Assembly: GCF_007830445.1 (NCBI RefSeq)
Contig: NZ_VLKR01000017.1
Location: forward strand, 1 to 64,000
Reading direction: 5' to 3'
Length of the DNA: 64,000 nucleotides
Source of the DNA: Sphingobacterium siyangense
GTDB lineage: Bacteria > Bacteroidota > Bacteroidia > Sphingobacteriales > Sphingobacteriaceae
In this document: piece after piece, positions 44,370 through 52,651 of the stretch
Position numbering within the stretch: the first letter of the stretch is position 1
Layout: every line of letters begins with the position of its first letter
Position numbers and translations under genes: made by a program
Notes under the pieces: model-generated
Databases searched by the model: none
Told to the model about the DNA's origin: nothing
The model's input: only the letters and a program-made list of their open reading frames with translations

Positions 44370-45080
44370 ATGAAAAACTATAGATTATTTAATTTTATTG
44401 CTATTGCTTTAGCGGCCTTCTTTCTAACAAGCTGTCTAAAAGATAACGATGACCAGCCAATTCCTGCTGCATTGCTTACCATGGTCAATGGGTACACTGA
44501 TGCGAATGCAGTTATATATTTCGCAGACGGAGGTTCGCTTCAAAACCCCAATTATCCACTGGGATTCAAGAGTTATGCTCAAATTGGCTTATTTACAGGC
44601 GCACGTAAAATTACAGTTTCCGCTGAATATAACACTAAATTAACGGATACAACTGTAACAATCAAAGACAGCACCATATATACATCCTTTTTATTTGGAA
44701 CGAAATCCAAACCCGTACAGGTGATCACTACAGATCGAATCAATAAAGACATCAAAAATACAGAGTCTGGTTTACGCTTCTTTAATCTTGCTGAAGGTAC
44801 GGATTTAGTTAGCCTTAAAATAGGCGATCAGACTTCCCCATCAGAATGGACAAATAGAGCACAAGAAACACAGAATTCGGCAAGTGCCCATCAGGGCTTT
44901 ATCGCTCAAAAAAGTGGCACATTCACTGTAACAGCTCGTGATAAAGCGGGGAAAACAATCGCAACACGCAGCGATATTAAATTGGTTGAAGGCTATTATT
45001 ATTCATTGATACTCATAGGCAAAGCTAATGATGAAAAGAAACCATTATACATTGGTTTAGTAGCGCAAGCCGCAAATTAA
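44370..45080 (+). CDS. DUF4397-domain lipoprotein
   Basis: A 236-residue exported protein. Signal peptide with lipobox FLTSC (Cys about 22), then a DUF4397 domain: VNGYTDANAVIYFADGG, the AQIGLFTGARKITVSAE strand pair and a C-terminal YYYSLILIGK. DUF4397 proteins are Ig-like beta-sandwich lipoproteins of the cell surface with unknown role. Single gene closed by a strong terminator. Confidence 0.85.
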   Translation: MKNYRLFNFIAIALAAFFLTSCLKDNDDQPIPAALLTMVNGYTDANAVIYFADGGSLQNPNYPLGFKSYAQIGLFTGARKITVSAEYNTKLTDTTVTIKDSTIYTSFLFGTKSKPVQVITTDRINKDIKNTESGLRFFNLAEGTDLVSLKIGDQTSPSEWTNRAQETQNSASAHQGFIAQKSGTFTVTARDKAGKTIATRSDIKLVEGYYYSLILIGKANDEKKPLYIGLVAQAAN

Positions 45081-45104
45081 AATACCCATATCTATATACT
45101 TTAT

Positions 45105-45143
45105 AACAACGGCCGTCATGTAATCATGATGGCCGTTGTTTTT
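45105..45143. terminator. terminator between the DUF4397 and FtsB-like genes
   Basis: AACAACGGCCGTCATG pairs with CATGATGGCCGTTGTT (one G-T pair) around TAAT, followed by TTT. Confidence 0.85.
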
Positions 45144-45166
45144 CATTTTATACGATACTGTAGATC

Positions 45167-45472
45167 TTAATGATTCTCTTTAGCTGCTACTTTAGTAATC
45201 ACATAAATATCCTCATTGTCTTTTTTCATCTTATACTTCTCACGAGCAATACGTTGCACTTCTTGCGGATTTGATCGAATATCGTTAATTGTCTTAATGA
45301 TGGCGGCATTCTCCTTCAGATAGAAGGAGCGTTCACTTTCCAAATTTGCTTTCTGCTTTTGATAACTATACTGCGTGGCAAAGTCATTTCGATCAAAAAA
45401 TAACATCCACACGAGAAAAGCCAAAGCGGCTAACAAATACTTATTTCTTATTAAAGACCACAATCGTTGCAT
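45167..45472 (-). CDS. septum formation initiator (FtsB/DivIC family)
   Basis: A 101-residue bitopic division protein: a short cytoplasmic start, one membrane helix (about 10-24, YLLAALAFLVWMLFF), a coiled coil (about 35-70, QKQKANLESERSFYLKENAA) and the family end NPQEVQRIAREKYKMKKDNEDIY. FtsB/DivIC links FtsL and FtsQ/DivIB in the divisome. A perfect TATTTTTG box lies 4 nt before the ATG, predicting a leaderless transcript. Confidence 0.9.
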   Translation of the reverse strand: MQRLWSLIRNKYLLAALAFLVWMLFFDRNDFATQYSYQKQKANLESERSFYLKENAAIIKTINDIRSNPQEVQRIAREKYKMKKDNEDIYVITKVAAKENH

Positions 45473-45476
45473 AAGA

Positions 45477-45484
45477 CAAAAATA
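45477..45484 (-). promoter_or_regulatory. -7 box of the FtsB/DivIC gene, predicted leaderless
   Basis: Minus strand TATTTTTG, 4 nt (TCTT), ATG 45472. No TTG at the 20-bp position. Confidence 0.6.
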
Positions 45485-45522
45485 CTATTTAGCTTTTATA
45501 CTTAGGATATTTTCTTCAAAAG

Positions 45523-45562
45523 TTGAACATCTTTAATTAAAGATATGGAATAATATGTTCAA
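45523..45562. repeat. nested palindromes between ftsB and lpxB
   Basis: TTGAACAT (45523-45530) and ATGTTCAA (45555-45562) are inverted arms. Overlapping the first arm is a perfect 16-bp palindrome ATCTTTAATTAAAGAT (45529-45544). Possible operator or hairpin between divergent genes. Confidence 0.5.
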
Positions 45563-45608
45563 AGTCATCATATACCTAGAATAATCTTATCTTTAACAGT
45601 TCAAAAAC

Positions 45609-45680
45609 GATCATTTCAATGAAATATTCATCGTTAAGACGAAACGCAGTTTTAACGATAAAAAGATATTCCAAATGATC
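45609..45680. repeat. 72-bp imperfect inverted repeat upstream of lpxB
   Basis: Arms of 32 bp (45609-45640 and 45649-45680) share GATCATTT at the outside and ATCGTTAA near the centre, with an 8-nt loop and several mismatches in between. It ends 23 bp before the lpxB start, so it may fold in the lpxB leader; it could also be a remnant of a small repeat element. Confidence 0.5.
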
Positions 45681-45703
45681 ATTAAAGAATAAATCGTTGA
45701 CAT

Positions 45704-46819
45704 ATGAAATACTATCTTATTGCAGGTGAAACTTCAGGGGACTTACATGGCGCCAATCTTATTAAAGCATTAAAAATTGAAGACCCCAATGCGACTTTCC
45801 AAATAGTCGGGGGAAATCTAATGCAAGCAGAGGCCGAAAAAAAAGCATTGATACATACTTCAGAAATGGCTTTTATGGGCTTTATAGAAGTTTTAAAAAA
45901 TCTGCCAAAGATATCTAGGAATCTCAAACTTGTTAAAAATGATCTATTAAAAGAAAAACCAGACACCGTCATTCTAATAGATTTCCCGGGCTTCAATTTG
46001 AAAATTGCTGATTTTGCAAAAAAACATGGAATCAAAACATGCTACTATATTTCCCCAAAAGTGTGGGCCTGGAACCAAGGCCGCGTAAAGAAAATCAAAC
46101 GGATTGTCGACCATATGTTTTGTATTTTGCCTTTTGAGGTAGATTTTTATAAGCAGTGGCGTATGCCCGTTGATTACGTTGGAAACCCGCTTTTGGATGC
46201 GATTTCAACCTATAATTTCAATTCCCAATTTAGAGCACAAAATGGACTTTCAGAAAAACCACTGATCGCCCTTTTACCGGGAAGCCGGGAAATGGAAATT
46301 TCCAAGCTTCTTCCTATCATGGCCGAACTTCCATTTTTCTTTCCTGTTCATCAATTTGTCATCGCCGGTGCTCCTAATTTTGATGAAGCCTACTACAAGC
46401 AGTTTTTTAAAGGTATTGATATTCCCGTGATCTTCGATCAAACCTACGACATTCTCCATAACGCAGAAGCTGCAGTCGTTACAAGTGGGACGGCTACTCT
46501 TGAAACAGGTATTCTGAAAGTACCTCAGGTTGTCGTTTATAAGGCTAACCCAATATCTGTATGGATAGCCAAATTAGTCATCAAGGTTAAATTTATCTCT
46601 CTAGTGAATCTAATTAATAATTTCTTATCAGTGAGGGAATTGATTCAAGAAGACTGCACGGCATATGATATTTCATATGAAGTAGGCGAACTTATCAATA
46701 ATAAAGCTCATCGCGCAAGTGTGATGGAAAACTACGATATTTTGGCTGAGAAACTAGGTTCTCCTGGCGCATCAGAGAAAACTGCCAAATTAATTGTAAA
46801 ATATCTCGCTAAAATTTAA
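45704..46819 (+). CDS. lpxB: lipid-A-disaccharide synthase
   Basis: A 371-residue GT19 glycosyltransferase that joins UDP-diacylglucosamine and lipid X in lipid A synthesis at the inner membrane. It shows AGETSGDLHGANLI, FMGFIEVLKNLPKI, LIDFPGFNLKIADFAK, YYISPKVWAWNQGRVKKIK and LPGSREMEISKLLP, all characteristic. It indicates an LPS-bearing Gram-negative envelope. The Bacteroidota enzyme is as long as usual. The leader holds a large inverted repeat. Confidence 0.96.
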   Translation: MKYYLIAGETSGDLHGANLIKALKIEDPNATFQIVGGNLMQAEAEKKALIHTSEMAFMGFIEVLKNLPKISRNLKLVKNDLLKEKPDTVILIDFPGFNLKIADFAKKHGIKTCYYISPKVWAWNQGRVKKIKRIVDHMFCILPFEVDFYKQWRMPVDYVGNPLLDAISTYNFNSQFRAQNGLSEKPLIALLPGSREMEISKLLPIMAELPFFFPVHQFVIAGAPNFDEAYYKQFFKGIDIPVIFDQTYDILHNAEAAVVTSGTATLETGILKVPQVVVYKANPISVWIAKLVIKVKFISLVNLINNFLSVRELIQEDCTAYDISYEVGELINNKAHRASVMENYDILAEKLGSPGASEKTAKLIVKYLAKI

Positions 46820-46876
46820 ACTCTTTTACCTTTTATTTGTCAAACTACTAGTTAGTTACAATTAATTAAAAGTTTT

Positions 46877-47512
46877 ATGAAATTTAAATTTATTCTAGGC
46901 TTTTTTCTTTGCTTTGCAATGACCTTCACTGGGAAAGCACAAGAAATACAACATATTTCTAAACTGGAAATTGGCAAAAAGGCAAAAAAAAATATCGATA
47001 ATAGAGACTCAACTGTCGTCATGCACATCGATACTTTAATCATGAAAGACAATGCTACCCTTTCGTTCTATGGCAAGAAAAATGTCAAGCTAACGATTGG
47101 TTATGCTGAAATTGGAAATAAGGCAACCATCTATGGAACCGATGGAAAGAATAACGGTGCAAACTTTGACATCAATGCTAATTTTCAAAAATTAGGTTCC
47201 CTTTATATCATTGCAAAAGGGGATGACGCTTTTAATGGTACCAAAACTTTTCCCAATGGGAACGGAGGAAAAATTAAAGTCACTTTAACAGATGGCAGTC
47301 TCAAACCGCAAACAACAAACAAAAAAGCGGCGAACTATATCTATGGAGACGTAGCTGCAGGTGGCCGCGCTGTCAATGCAAACACAGACTTGAGAAACAT
47401 CTATGATCGGATTAAAACTGCTCCCACCGGATTGAGAGGGTTACCTCAAGGACAGATTTATTCTGGCAGTGCCGGAACTGAGGGTACATTTGAACTAATT
47501 TCAACACAATAA
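46877..47512 (+). CDS. secreted protein of unknown function
   Basis: A 211-residue protein with a clear signal peptide (about 1-21, LGFFLCFAMTFTGKAQ). The mature part is rich in Gly, Asn, Lys and Thr with repeated short strands (LIMKDNATLSFYGKKNVKL, GNKATIYGTDGKNNGANFDI), which suggests a beta-solenoid or beta-sandwich. It has no cysteines and no visible catalytic motif. I do not recognise the family. It lies 57 bp behind lpxB in the same direction without a terminator between. Confidence 0.7.
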   Translation: MKFKFILGFFLCFAMTFTGKAQEIQHISKLEIGKKAKKNIDNRDSTVVMHIDTLIMKDNATLSFYGKKNVKLTIGYAEIGNKATIYGTDGKNNGANFDINANFQKLGSLYIIAKGDDAFNGTKTFPNGNGGKIKVTLTDGSLKPQTTNKKAANYIYGDVAAGGRAVNANTDLRNIYDRIKTAPTGLRGLPQGQIYSGSAGTEGTFELISTQ

Positions 47513-47522
47513 CGAAATCCTT

Positions 47523-47571
47523 AACCCATAAAAAAGGCGTATTAGAGAATAATACGCCTTTTTTATGGGTT
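47523..47571. terminator. bidirectional terminator (21-bp stem)
   Basis: AACCCATAAAAAAGGCGTAT plus T pairs perfectly with AATACGCCTTTTTTATGGGTT. It closes the secreted-protein gene (+) and the DUF3810 gene (-, end 47577). Confidence 0.92.
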
Positions 47572-47576
47572 CATTA

Positions 47577-48656
47577 TTATCTACATCCTCTTCTTTTAAG
47601 CTCATAGGCCAATACCAACCGCGTCATCCGATCGTACCGTGCTATTCCTTCCTGTTGATTGTTATGTTTCAGGTATTGATTATAAAACAATCCCATCACA
47701 TCGTCGACCCAACCCGTGTATTGACTCCAAAAACACCTTTCTTTTTCCACGTCTTTCAATACTTTCGCGCTTAATCTTCCCTTGTAATCCTTTCCTAAAT
47801 CAGGATACATACCCTGCAGTTCACGTAACATATAAAGCGTGGTCTGTAGATAAGCCGAGTATCGGTAGAAGGACTGTGGATGTTGCTGTAAGCGAACAAA
47901 AGCTATAAAATTCGCCTCGTCTTCAAAACCAATTCCCTGATGATGCGCAAGTTCATGCACTGTAGTAAAAGGTAAAAAGGTTACTGGCATTGCTTTATTA
48001 ACCTGTGCTTCATGAGTAAATGGATTAAAATAGCCCGAGACACCAAAAAAAGAGACTATCCTGCTATTTATTGGTGATTTTGCCCTAATTTGACCCCTTG
48101 ACAAGAAATCAGCAAAAGCCGTATCCTGTTGTACCCATGTACTCAAATCCGTTTGAATAGTTTCTTTATGCTCTTCCCATTGGGATGGATCTACATGCTC
48201 CCGCAAGTTATTTGTACTATCCAGAAACGCATTCAAAACCACGAGATAATCGGCTAACTTTAAGCTATCAACTTGCAAATTGGCATTGGTACTGATTGGT
48301 TCACGATAATAGTTCAGGCCCCAAGATAGGTAAAAGAAAAAATAGAGACCCAATAACAAATTTATGATAAGTAGAACCGGACGAAAGGAATTCTTCCATC
48401 TTCCTTTCCATAAATTTCCGATCAATTTAGCAATTGAATAAAGTAGCAACCCAACTACTATAGCATAAAATAGATCACCTAAACTAAAAGGAACATAACC
48501 AAAAATAAATCTTGGCACATGGCTATAGAAACGGTAAAAGCCGCGCGCATAAAACACCTCAATCCATTGGCTATGTTTCTCAATCAGGGAGAAAATAAAA
48601 ATTCCAATCAGCAGTAACAGCAGTGTGAAAACAGCTATTTTATTGCGCTTTTCCAT
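47577..48656 (-). CDS. DUF3810 protein, putative membrane zinc peptidase
   Basis: A 359-residue protein with three N-terminal membrane helices (about 8-25, 50-72, 88-112) and a soluble part carrying HELAHHQG (HExxH, about residue 240) followed by FEDEANFIAF with a candidate third ligand Glu. This is the DUF3810 family; the gluzincin-like motif suggests a metallopeptidase, unproven. It lies 21 bp behind the nucleoid-associated protein gene and ends the 50652-47577 operon. Confidence 0.85.
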   Translation of the reverse strand: MEKRNKIAVFTLLLLLIGIFIFSLIEKHSQWIEVFYARGFYRFYSHVPRFIFGYVPFSLGDLFYAIVVGLLLYSIAKLIGNLWKGRWKNSFRPVLLIINLLLGLYFFFYLSWGLNYYREPISTNANLQVDSLKLADYLVVLNAFLDSTNNLREHVDPSQWEEHKETIQTDLSTWVQQDTAFADFLSRGQIRAKSPINSRIVSFFGVSGYFNPFTHEAQVNKAMPVTFLPFTTVHELAHHQGIGFEDEANFIAFVRLQQHPQSFYRYSAYLQTTLYMLRELQGMYPDLGKDYKGRLSAKVLKDVEKERCFWSQYTGWVDDVMGLFYNQYLKHNNQQEGIARYDRMTRLVLAYELKRRGCR

Positions 48657-48677
48657 TCAAATAATGATATAAAACGA

Positions 48678-49736
48678 TTAGCTTTCGTTCTCAAAATAGA
48701 CCTTGTAATAATTCATGCCTTTATCCTCATCGTAACCCTTCTCAAGATATTCACGTTTACCATGAACATAGATATGAAAATTCTTATCCAGCTTTAAAAC
48801 AGACTTGTAAGAAGATTCCATTTTTTTTACCGCTTTATCTGCTATTTCAAAACTTGCCTGAAATGGAGAGTCAAATTCATCTTCAAAACCAGCTTTAAAG
48901 TCCTGAAATAAAGCAATCGCCTGCGGGTTGCCCAAGACTTCCTCCTCAAACTCTTCCTGGACAAAAGTTTCCTTTTCCTTAAAGTAATTCATAGACTTGT
49001 TCATCAGATCAATCTTGTCCGCTTTCTCCAATTCAAACGTTTCGTCTAATTTTTCCTGAACAAAGTTCTTATACACTTTCAGGTAATTCCCCGTTTGATT
49101 GAAATTATCGTTACGCACGCGAAGCTGCAGAAACTCATCTTTCCAATATACAGCCTCCTGTTGACGGTTTGTCTGATCGAGAACCAGCACCTTATACCCC
49201 TCTTCTTCTTCCACATTGACAATAATACAGCCCTTGTCCAGTTTATTGATATTGATCGCCTCCTGCTCATATTCCAACATAAAAGCACCTTGCTCCGGAT
49301 ATACTTTCAGATAAGTCTCTTTATTCTCAGATTTGAATATACCAATCGCATCATGTTCTTCCCCTTCGATCTGCACATTTTTTAAGGCAACTACATACAC
49401 CTCTCCAGCTTTAATTTTAGGATGGTTGGATACCTCATAAAGGTGTTTTGAAATTTGTTGGGAAAAATCATGAAATGGAAGCTGCTCCTTAAAATACTGT
49501 CTTGCAAAATAGAAAATCTCATTCAGCTCCAACTCTCCATTGGGATGATATAAGCGATATACTTCATTCACCTTTGCAAAGGGGCTCATAAAATACTGCA
49601 TCAGGAGTCCAGGTAACACGTCATCTCCTTCAAGAGATACCGGGGCATCCGACAAAATATAAAATTCATCTTGCGCTTTATTGCCTACACGATGAATAGA
49701 TAACGCTTCAAAAGTTGCATCTTGGTGAAAAAACAT
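48678..49736 (-). CDS. nucleoid-associated protein (NdpA/YejK family)
   Basis: A 352-residue protein of the 37-kDa nucleoid-associated family (PF04245). It shows the N-terminal ATFEALSIHRVGNKAQDEF, the acidic LKNVQIEGEEHDAIGIFKSE, AININKLDKGCIIVN, and a helical KIDLMNKSMNYFKEKETF segment. E. coli YejK binds the nucleoid; a molecular role is poorly known. It lies 10 bp downstream of a histone-deacetylase-fold gene, and the two are likely one transcript. Confidence 0.82.
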   Translation of the reverse strand: MFFHQDATFEALSIHRVGNKAQDEFYILSDAPVSLEGDDVLPGLLMQYFMSPFAKVNEVYRLYHPNGELELNEIFYFARQYFKEQLPFHDFSQQISKHLYEVSNHPKIKAGEVYVVALKNVQIEGEEHDAIGIFKSENKETYLKVYPEQGAFMLEYEQEAININKLDKGCIIVNVEEEEGYKVLVLDQTNRQQEAVYWKDEFLQLRVRNDNFNQTGNYLKVYKNFVQEKLDETFELEKADKIDLMNKSMNYFKEKETFVQEEFEEEVLGNPQAIALFQDFKAGFEDEFDSPFQASFEIADKAVKKMESSYKSVLKLDKNFHIYVHGKREYLEKGYDEDKGMNYYKVYFENES

Positions 49737-49746
49737 ATTTCTTATC

Positions 49747-50652
49747 TTATAAATTATATATATCTATTGCTATTCTAAAAGTCTGACAATGTGCATTTAC
49801 AATATCTTTAATTTCAGGAGAATAACCTCCGCCCATACTTACTTGAACAGGGATATTGTGTTTATGGCACATTTGAAAGACCAATTCATCTCTCCGATGA
49901 CAGGTACTGCTGCTTAAGTTCAATTTACCCAGCTTATCTGTTTCCAAAATATCGACCCCTGCTTGGTAGAAAACGAAATCAGGCTCAAATTCCCGAAATA
50001 CACCAACCAAACTTTCTTCCAATAAAGTGAGGTATTCCATATCCGTAATATGATCTGCTAAGCCAATATCCAAATGGGAACGCTGTTTGACAAAGGGATA
50101 GTTTTTCTCACCATGCATTGAAAAGGTAAACACCTGGTTATGCCCCTCAAAAATATGGGCGGTACCATTTCCTTGGTGCACATCCAGGTCAATGATGAGG
50201 ATACGGCTAGCATATTTATACTTCAATAAGTAACCGGCGGCAGTCGCTTGATCATTCATCAGACAGAAGCCTTCACCAAAATCATAACCGGCATGATGTG
50301 TCCCCCCTGCAATGGTAAAAGCAACACCATACTCACGTGCATATTTAGCACTACGGATCGTCCCATCTAGGATATATCGCTCCCGATCAACAAGGCTTTG
50401 ACTTAATGGAAAACCTATTCTACGAACCATCTTGGAATCCAAAGTAAGCTCAAACAACTGCTTTACATACACTGGATCATGGACCAAACAGCATGTCTCA
50501 AAACTCGCAAGCTCAGGACTGAAAAAACTTGACTCATCTGCCAGACCTTCATGTTTTAACTGTAAAGGAATCAACTCGTATTTCAGCATCGGAAATCGAT
50601 GCCCCTCTTTGACGGGGTGGACAAATTCTTGACGAAAAGCTATCTTAAGCAC
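49747..50652 (-). CDS. histone deacetylase superfamily protein
   Basis: A 301-residue arginase/HDAC-fold hydrolase with an intact zinc site: GGTHHAGYDFGEGF (charge-relay His pair), IIDLDVHQGNGTAHIF (Asp and His ligands), YQAGVDILETDKLG (Asp ligand) and MGGGYSPEI (Tyr). Bacterial members deacetylate acetylpolyamines, acetoin-related or protein substrates. The likely start is GTG 50652 (MLKIAFRQEF, the family start). It heads an operon with a nucleoid-associated protein, hinting at a DNA-bound protein substrate; that is inference only. Confidence 0.88.
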   Translation of the reverse strand: MLKIAFRQEFVHPVKEGHRFPMLKYELIPLQLKHEGLADESSFFSPELASFETCCLVHDPVYVKQLFELTLDSKMVRRIGFPLSQSLVDRERYILDGTIRSAKYAREYGVAFTIAGGTHHAGYDFGEGFCLMNDQATAAGYLLKYKYASRILIIDLDVHQGNGTAHIFEGHNQVFTFSMHGEKNYPFVKQRSHLDIGLADHITDMEYLTLLEESLVGVFREFEPDFVFYQAGVDILETDKLGKLNLSSSTCHRRDELVFQMCHKHNIPVQVSMGGGYSPEIKDIVNAHCQTFRIAIDIYNL

Positions 50653-50811
50653 CTTAAAAACTTCTATTACTCATGCGAAGATAAGAAAAAGATCTTTTGG
50701 AGTTATATGAGAAAAAGGGCATCTTTGAGAAGAAACAAAACAGCAAGCCAATGTTATGTTGCCATAACAGCATGCTTGCATTCAATCATAAATTTATATT
50801 CTTCAAAATAA

Positions 50812-51453
50812 ATGGAAACAACTAATTTGCCCCAATTGTCTGCCATGGAACAACGTGTACTAGGCTCACTAATCGAAAAATCAAAAGTAACTCCAGAATA
50901 TTATCCGATGACAATCAACAGCTTACAAGCTGCTTGTAACCAAAAAACTTCCCGCAAACCGGTTGTACAATATACAGAAGAAGATATTATTGCGACATTG
51001 GATATATTAAAGAAAAAGGGCTTAATCTCGACAGTTGTTGGCGGTGGATCTCGCGTAACAAAGTACAAACACAATTTTGCCATACAATTTCCACTGGTTC
51101 CCTCTGAATTAACCATTGTCTGTTTATTGCTACTCAGAGGACCGCTGACCGCCGGCGAAATTAATTCAAACTCCGGAAGACTTTATGAATTTGAATCGTT
51201 GGGCGAAATCAATGAACAATTGGAAAAATTGGCACAAGAAGGCTATCTTAAGTCCTTACCTAAACAAATGGGTCATAAAGAAGTCCGCTACATCCATTTA
51301 TTAGGAGAAATCAATCTGGAGGCCTATGAAAATAGTGGTCCGGTGAGCGGCTCCTCGAATGACCAGATCTTACTCGATCGAATTGGACAATTGGAACAGG
51401 AAGTTGCAACATTGAAACAGCAATTTCAGGATCTCTGGGATGAATTACATTAA
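50812..51453 (+). CDS. YceH-family protein (DUF480)
   Basis: A 213-residue protein with two winged-helix domains: MEQRVLGSLIEKSKVTPEYYPMT opens the first (about 9-90, with LQAACNQKTSRKPVVQY) and the second (about 95-175) has LLLRGPLTAGEINSNSGRLYEF. The C-terminus is a coiled coil (about 185-213). YceH/DUF480 proteins have no settled function. First gene of a YceH-MFS-DUF72 run; the MFS start is 6 bp behind its stop. Confidence 0.9.
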   Translation: METTNLPQLSAMEQRVLGSLIEKSKVTPEYYPMTINSLQAACNQKTSRKPVVQYTEEDIIATLDILKKKGLISTVVGGGSRVTKYKHNFAIQFPLVPSELTIVCLLLLRGPLTAGEINSNSGRLYEFESLGEINEQLEKLAQEGYLKSLPKQMGHKEVRYIHLLGEINLEAYENSGPVSGSSNDQILLDRIGQLEQEVATLKQQFQDLWDELH

Positions 51454-51459
51454 TTGCTC

Positions 51460-52650
51460 ATGTCGCAAACAATAGATTCAAAAGACGAAATATCCAAAGC
51501 AACCTTGTGGTTGATGACCATCGCCACAGGCTTAGTTGTCGCCAATAATTATTACAATCAACCATTATTGGGCTTGATTGCCAAAGACCTACATATTGAC
51601 GAGGCTACGGTCAGTAATTCGGCCATGTTAACGCAGATCGGATATGCCTTTGGCCTGTTACTGATCGTTCCTTTAGGGGATATGTTTAAAAGAAAGAAAA
51701 TGATCTTGATCGATTTCTTTTTCATTATTTTTTCTTTGGTAGGCATGGCCATGTCCACTTCTATCCTATCTATCTTGCTATTCAGCTTTCTGATAGGTTT
51801 CACGTCTGTTATTCCACAGGTTTTTGTGCCCATGGCAGCCGAACTTGCGAGCAAAGAAAAGCAGGCTTCAGCGATAGGTATGGTTATGTCGGGTCTGCTG
51901 ATCGGTATATTACTCTCTAGGGTTGTAAGCGGGTTTGTCGGCTCCTACTTTGGCTGGCGCGAAATGTATTGGATAGCGTCAGCAATTATGGTCATTACAG
52001 CCATCATCATCGCATTGAAGCTACCAGAGGTACTGCCTAATTTTAAAGGTTCTTATAAGGAATTGATGCGATCAGTCTGGAACTTTGCCAGGAAACAACC
52101 TGTATTACAGATGGCTGCTTTTCGTGGAGCCATGGGATTTGGGGCTTTTTCTGCATTTTTTACAACGCTTGTTTTCCATCTTGAAGCCCCACCTTTCTTT
52201 GATGGCCCGGCAACTGCTGGAGCCTTTGGCCTCGTCGGTGCCTGTGGGGCCCTTGCCGCTGCTTTTGTTAATAAACTAACCATTTATATAGGCAAAGCAA
52301 AAATCATCTTGTACGCGATCCTATTGATGTTATTCAGCTGGTTATTATTCGCCCTCTTCGGCAATTACTATTGGGGCCTGATCCTTGGTGTTATTCTCAT
52401 CGATCTTGGCCTACAGTCGATGCATATCCTGAATCAAAGCGATTTCTATGCGCTAAACCTCGGTGCCAACAACCGACTAAATACCGTATATATGGTCAGC
52501 TATTTTATTGGTGGATCAACAGGCACTTTTTTTGCTGCACAAGCATGGCAACACTTCCAATGGCCCGGTGTTATTTTCGTAGGCACATGTTATACGCTGT
52601 TGGCGTTGTTGGCTCATCTATTATTTGATTATAAATTAAGAAAAAACTGA
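51460..52650 (+). CDS. MFS transporter
   Basis: A 396-residue, 12-helix major facilitator protein. Early segments include ATGLVVANNYYNQPLLGLIA and the loop GDMFKRKKMILID, corresponding to the MFS motif A region, and SFLIGFTSVIPQVFVPMAAE. It belongs to the drug-efflux-like type with a short central loop, as in the YgaY/AraJ-like group. Substrate unknown. ATG 51460 is preferred over TTG 51454. It is flanked without spacers by YceH and DUF72 genes. Confidence 0.88.
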   Translation: MSQTIDSKDEISKATLWLMTIATGLVVANNYYNQPLLGLIAKDLHIDEATVSNSAMLTQIGYAFGLLLIVPLGDMFKRKKMILIDFFFIIFSLVGMAMSTSILSILLFSFLIGFTSVIPQVFVPMAAELASKEKQASAIGMVMSGLLIGILLSRVVSGFVGSYFGWREMYWIASAIMVITAIIIALKLPEVLPNFKGSYKELMRSVWNFARKQPVLQMAAFRGAMGFGAFSAFFTTLVFHLEAPPFFDGPATAGAFGLVGACGALAAAFVNKLTIYIGKAKIILYAILLMLFSWLLFALFGNYYWGLILGVILIDLGLQSMHILNQSDFYALNLGANNRLNTVYMVSYFIGGSTGTFFAAQAWQHFQWPGVIFVGTCYTLLALLAHLLFDYKLRKN

Positions 52651-52651
52651 T

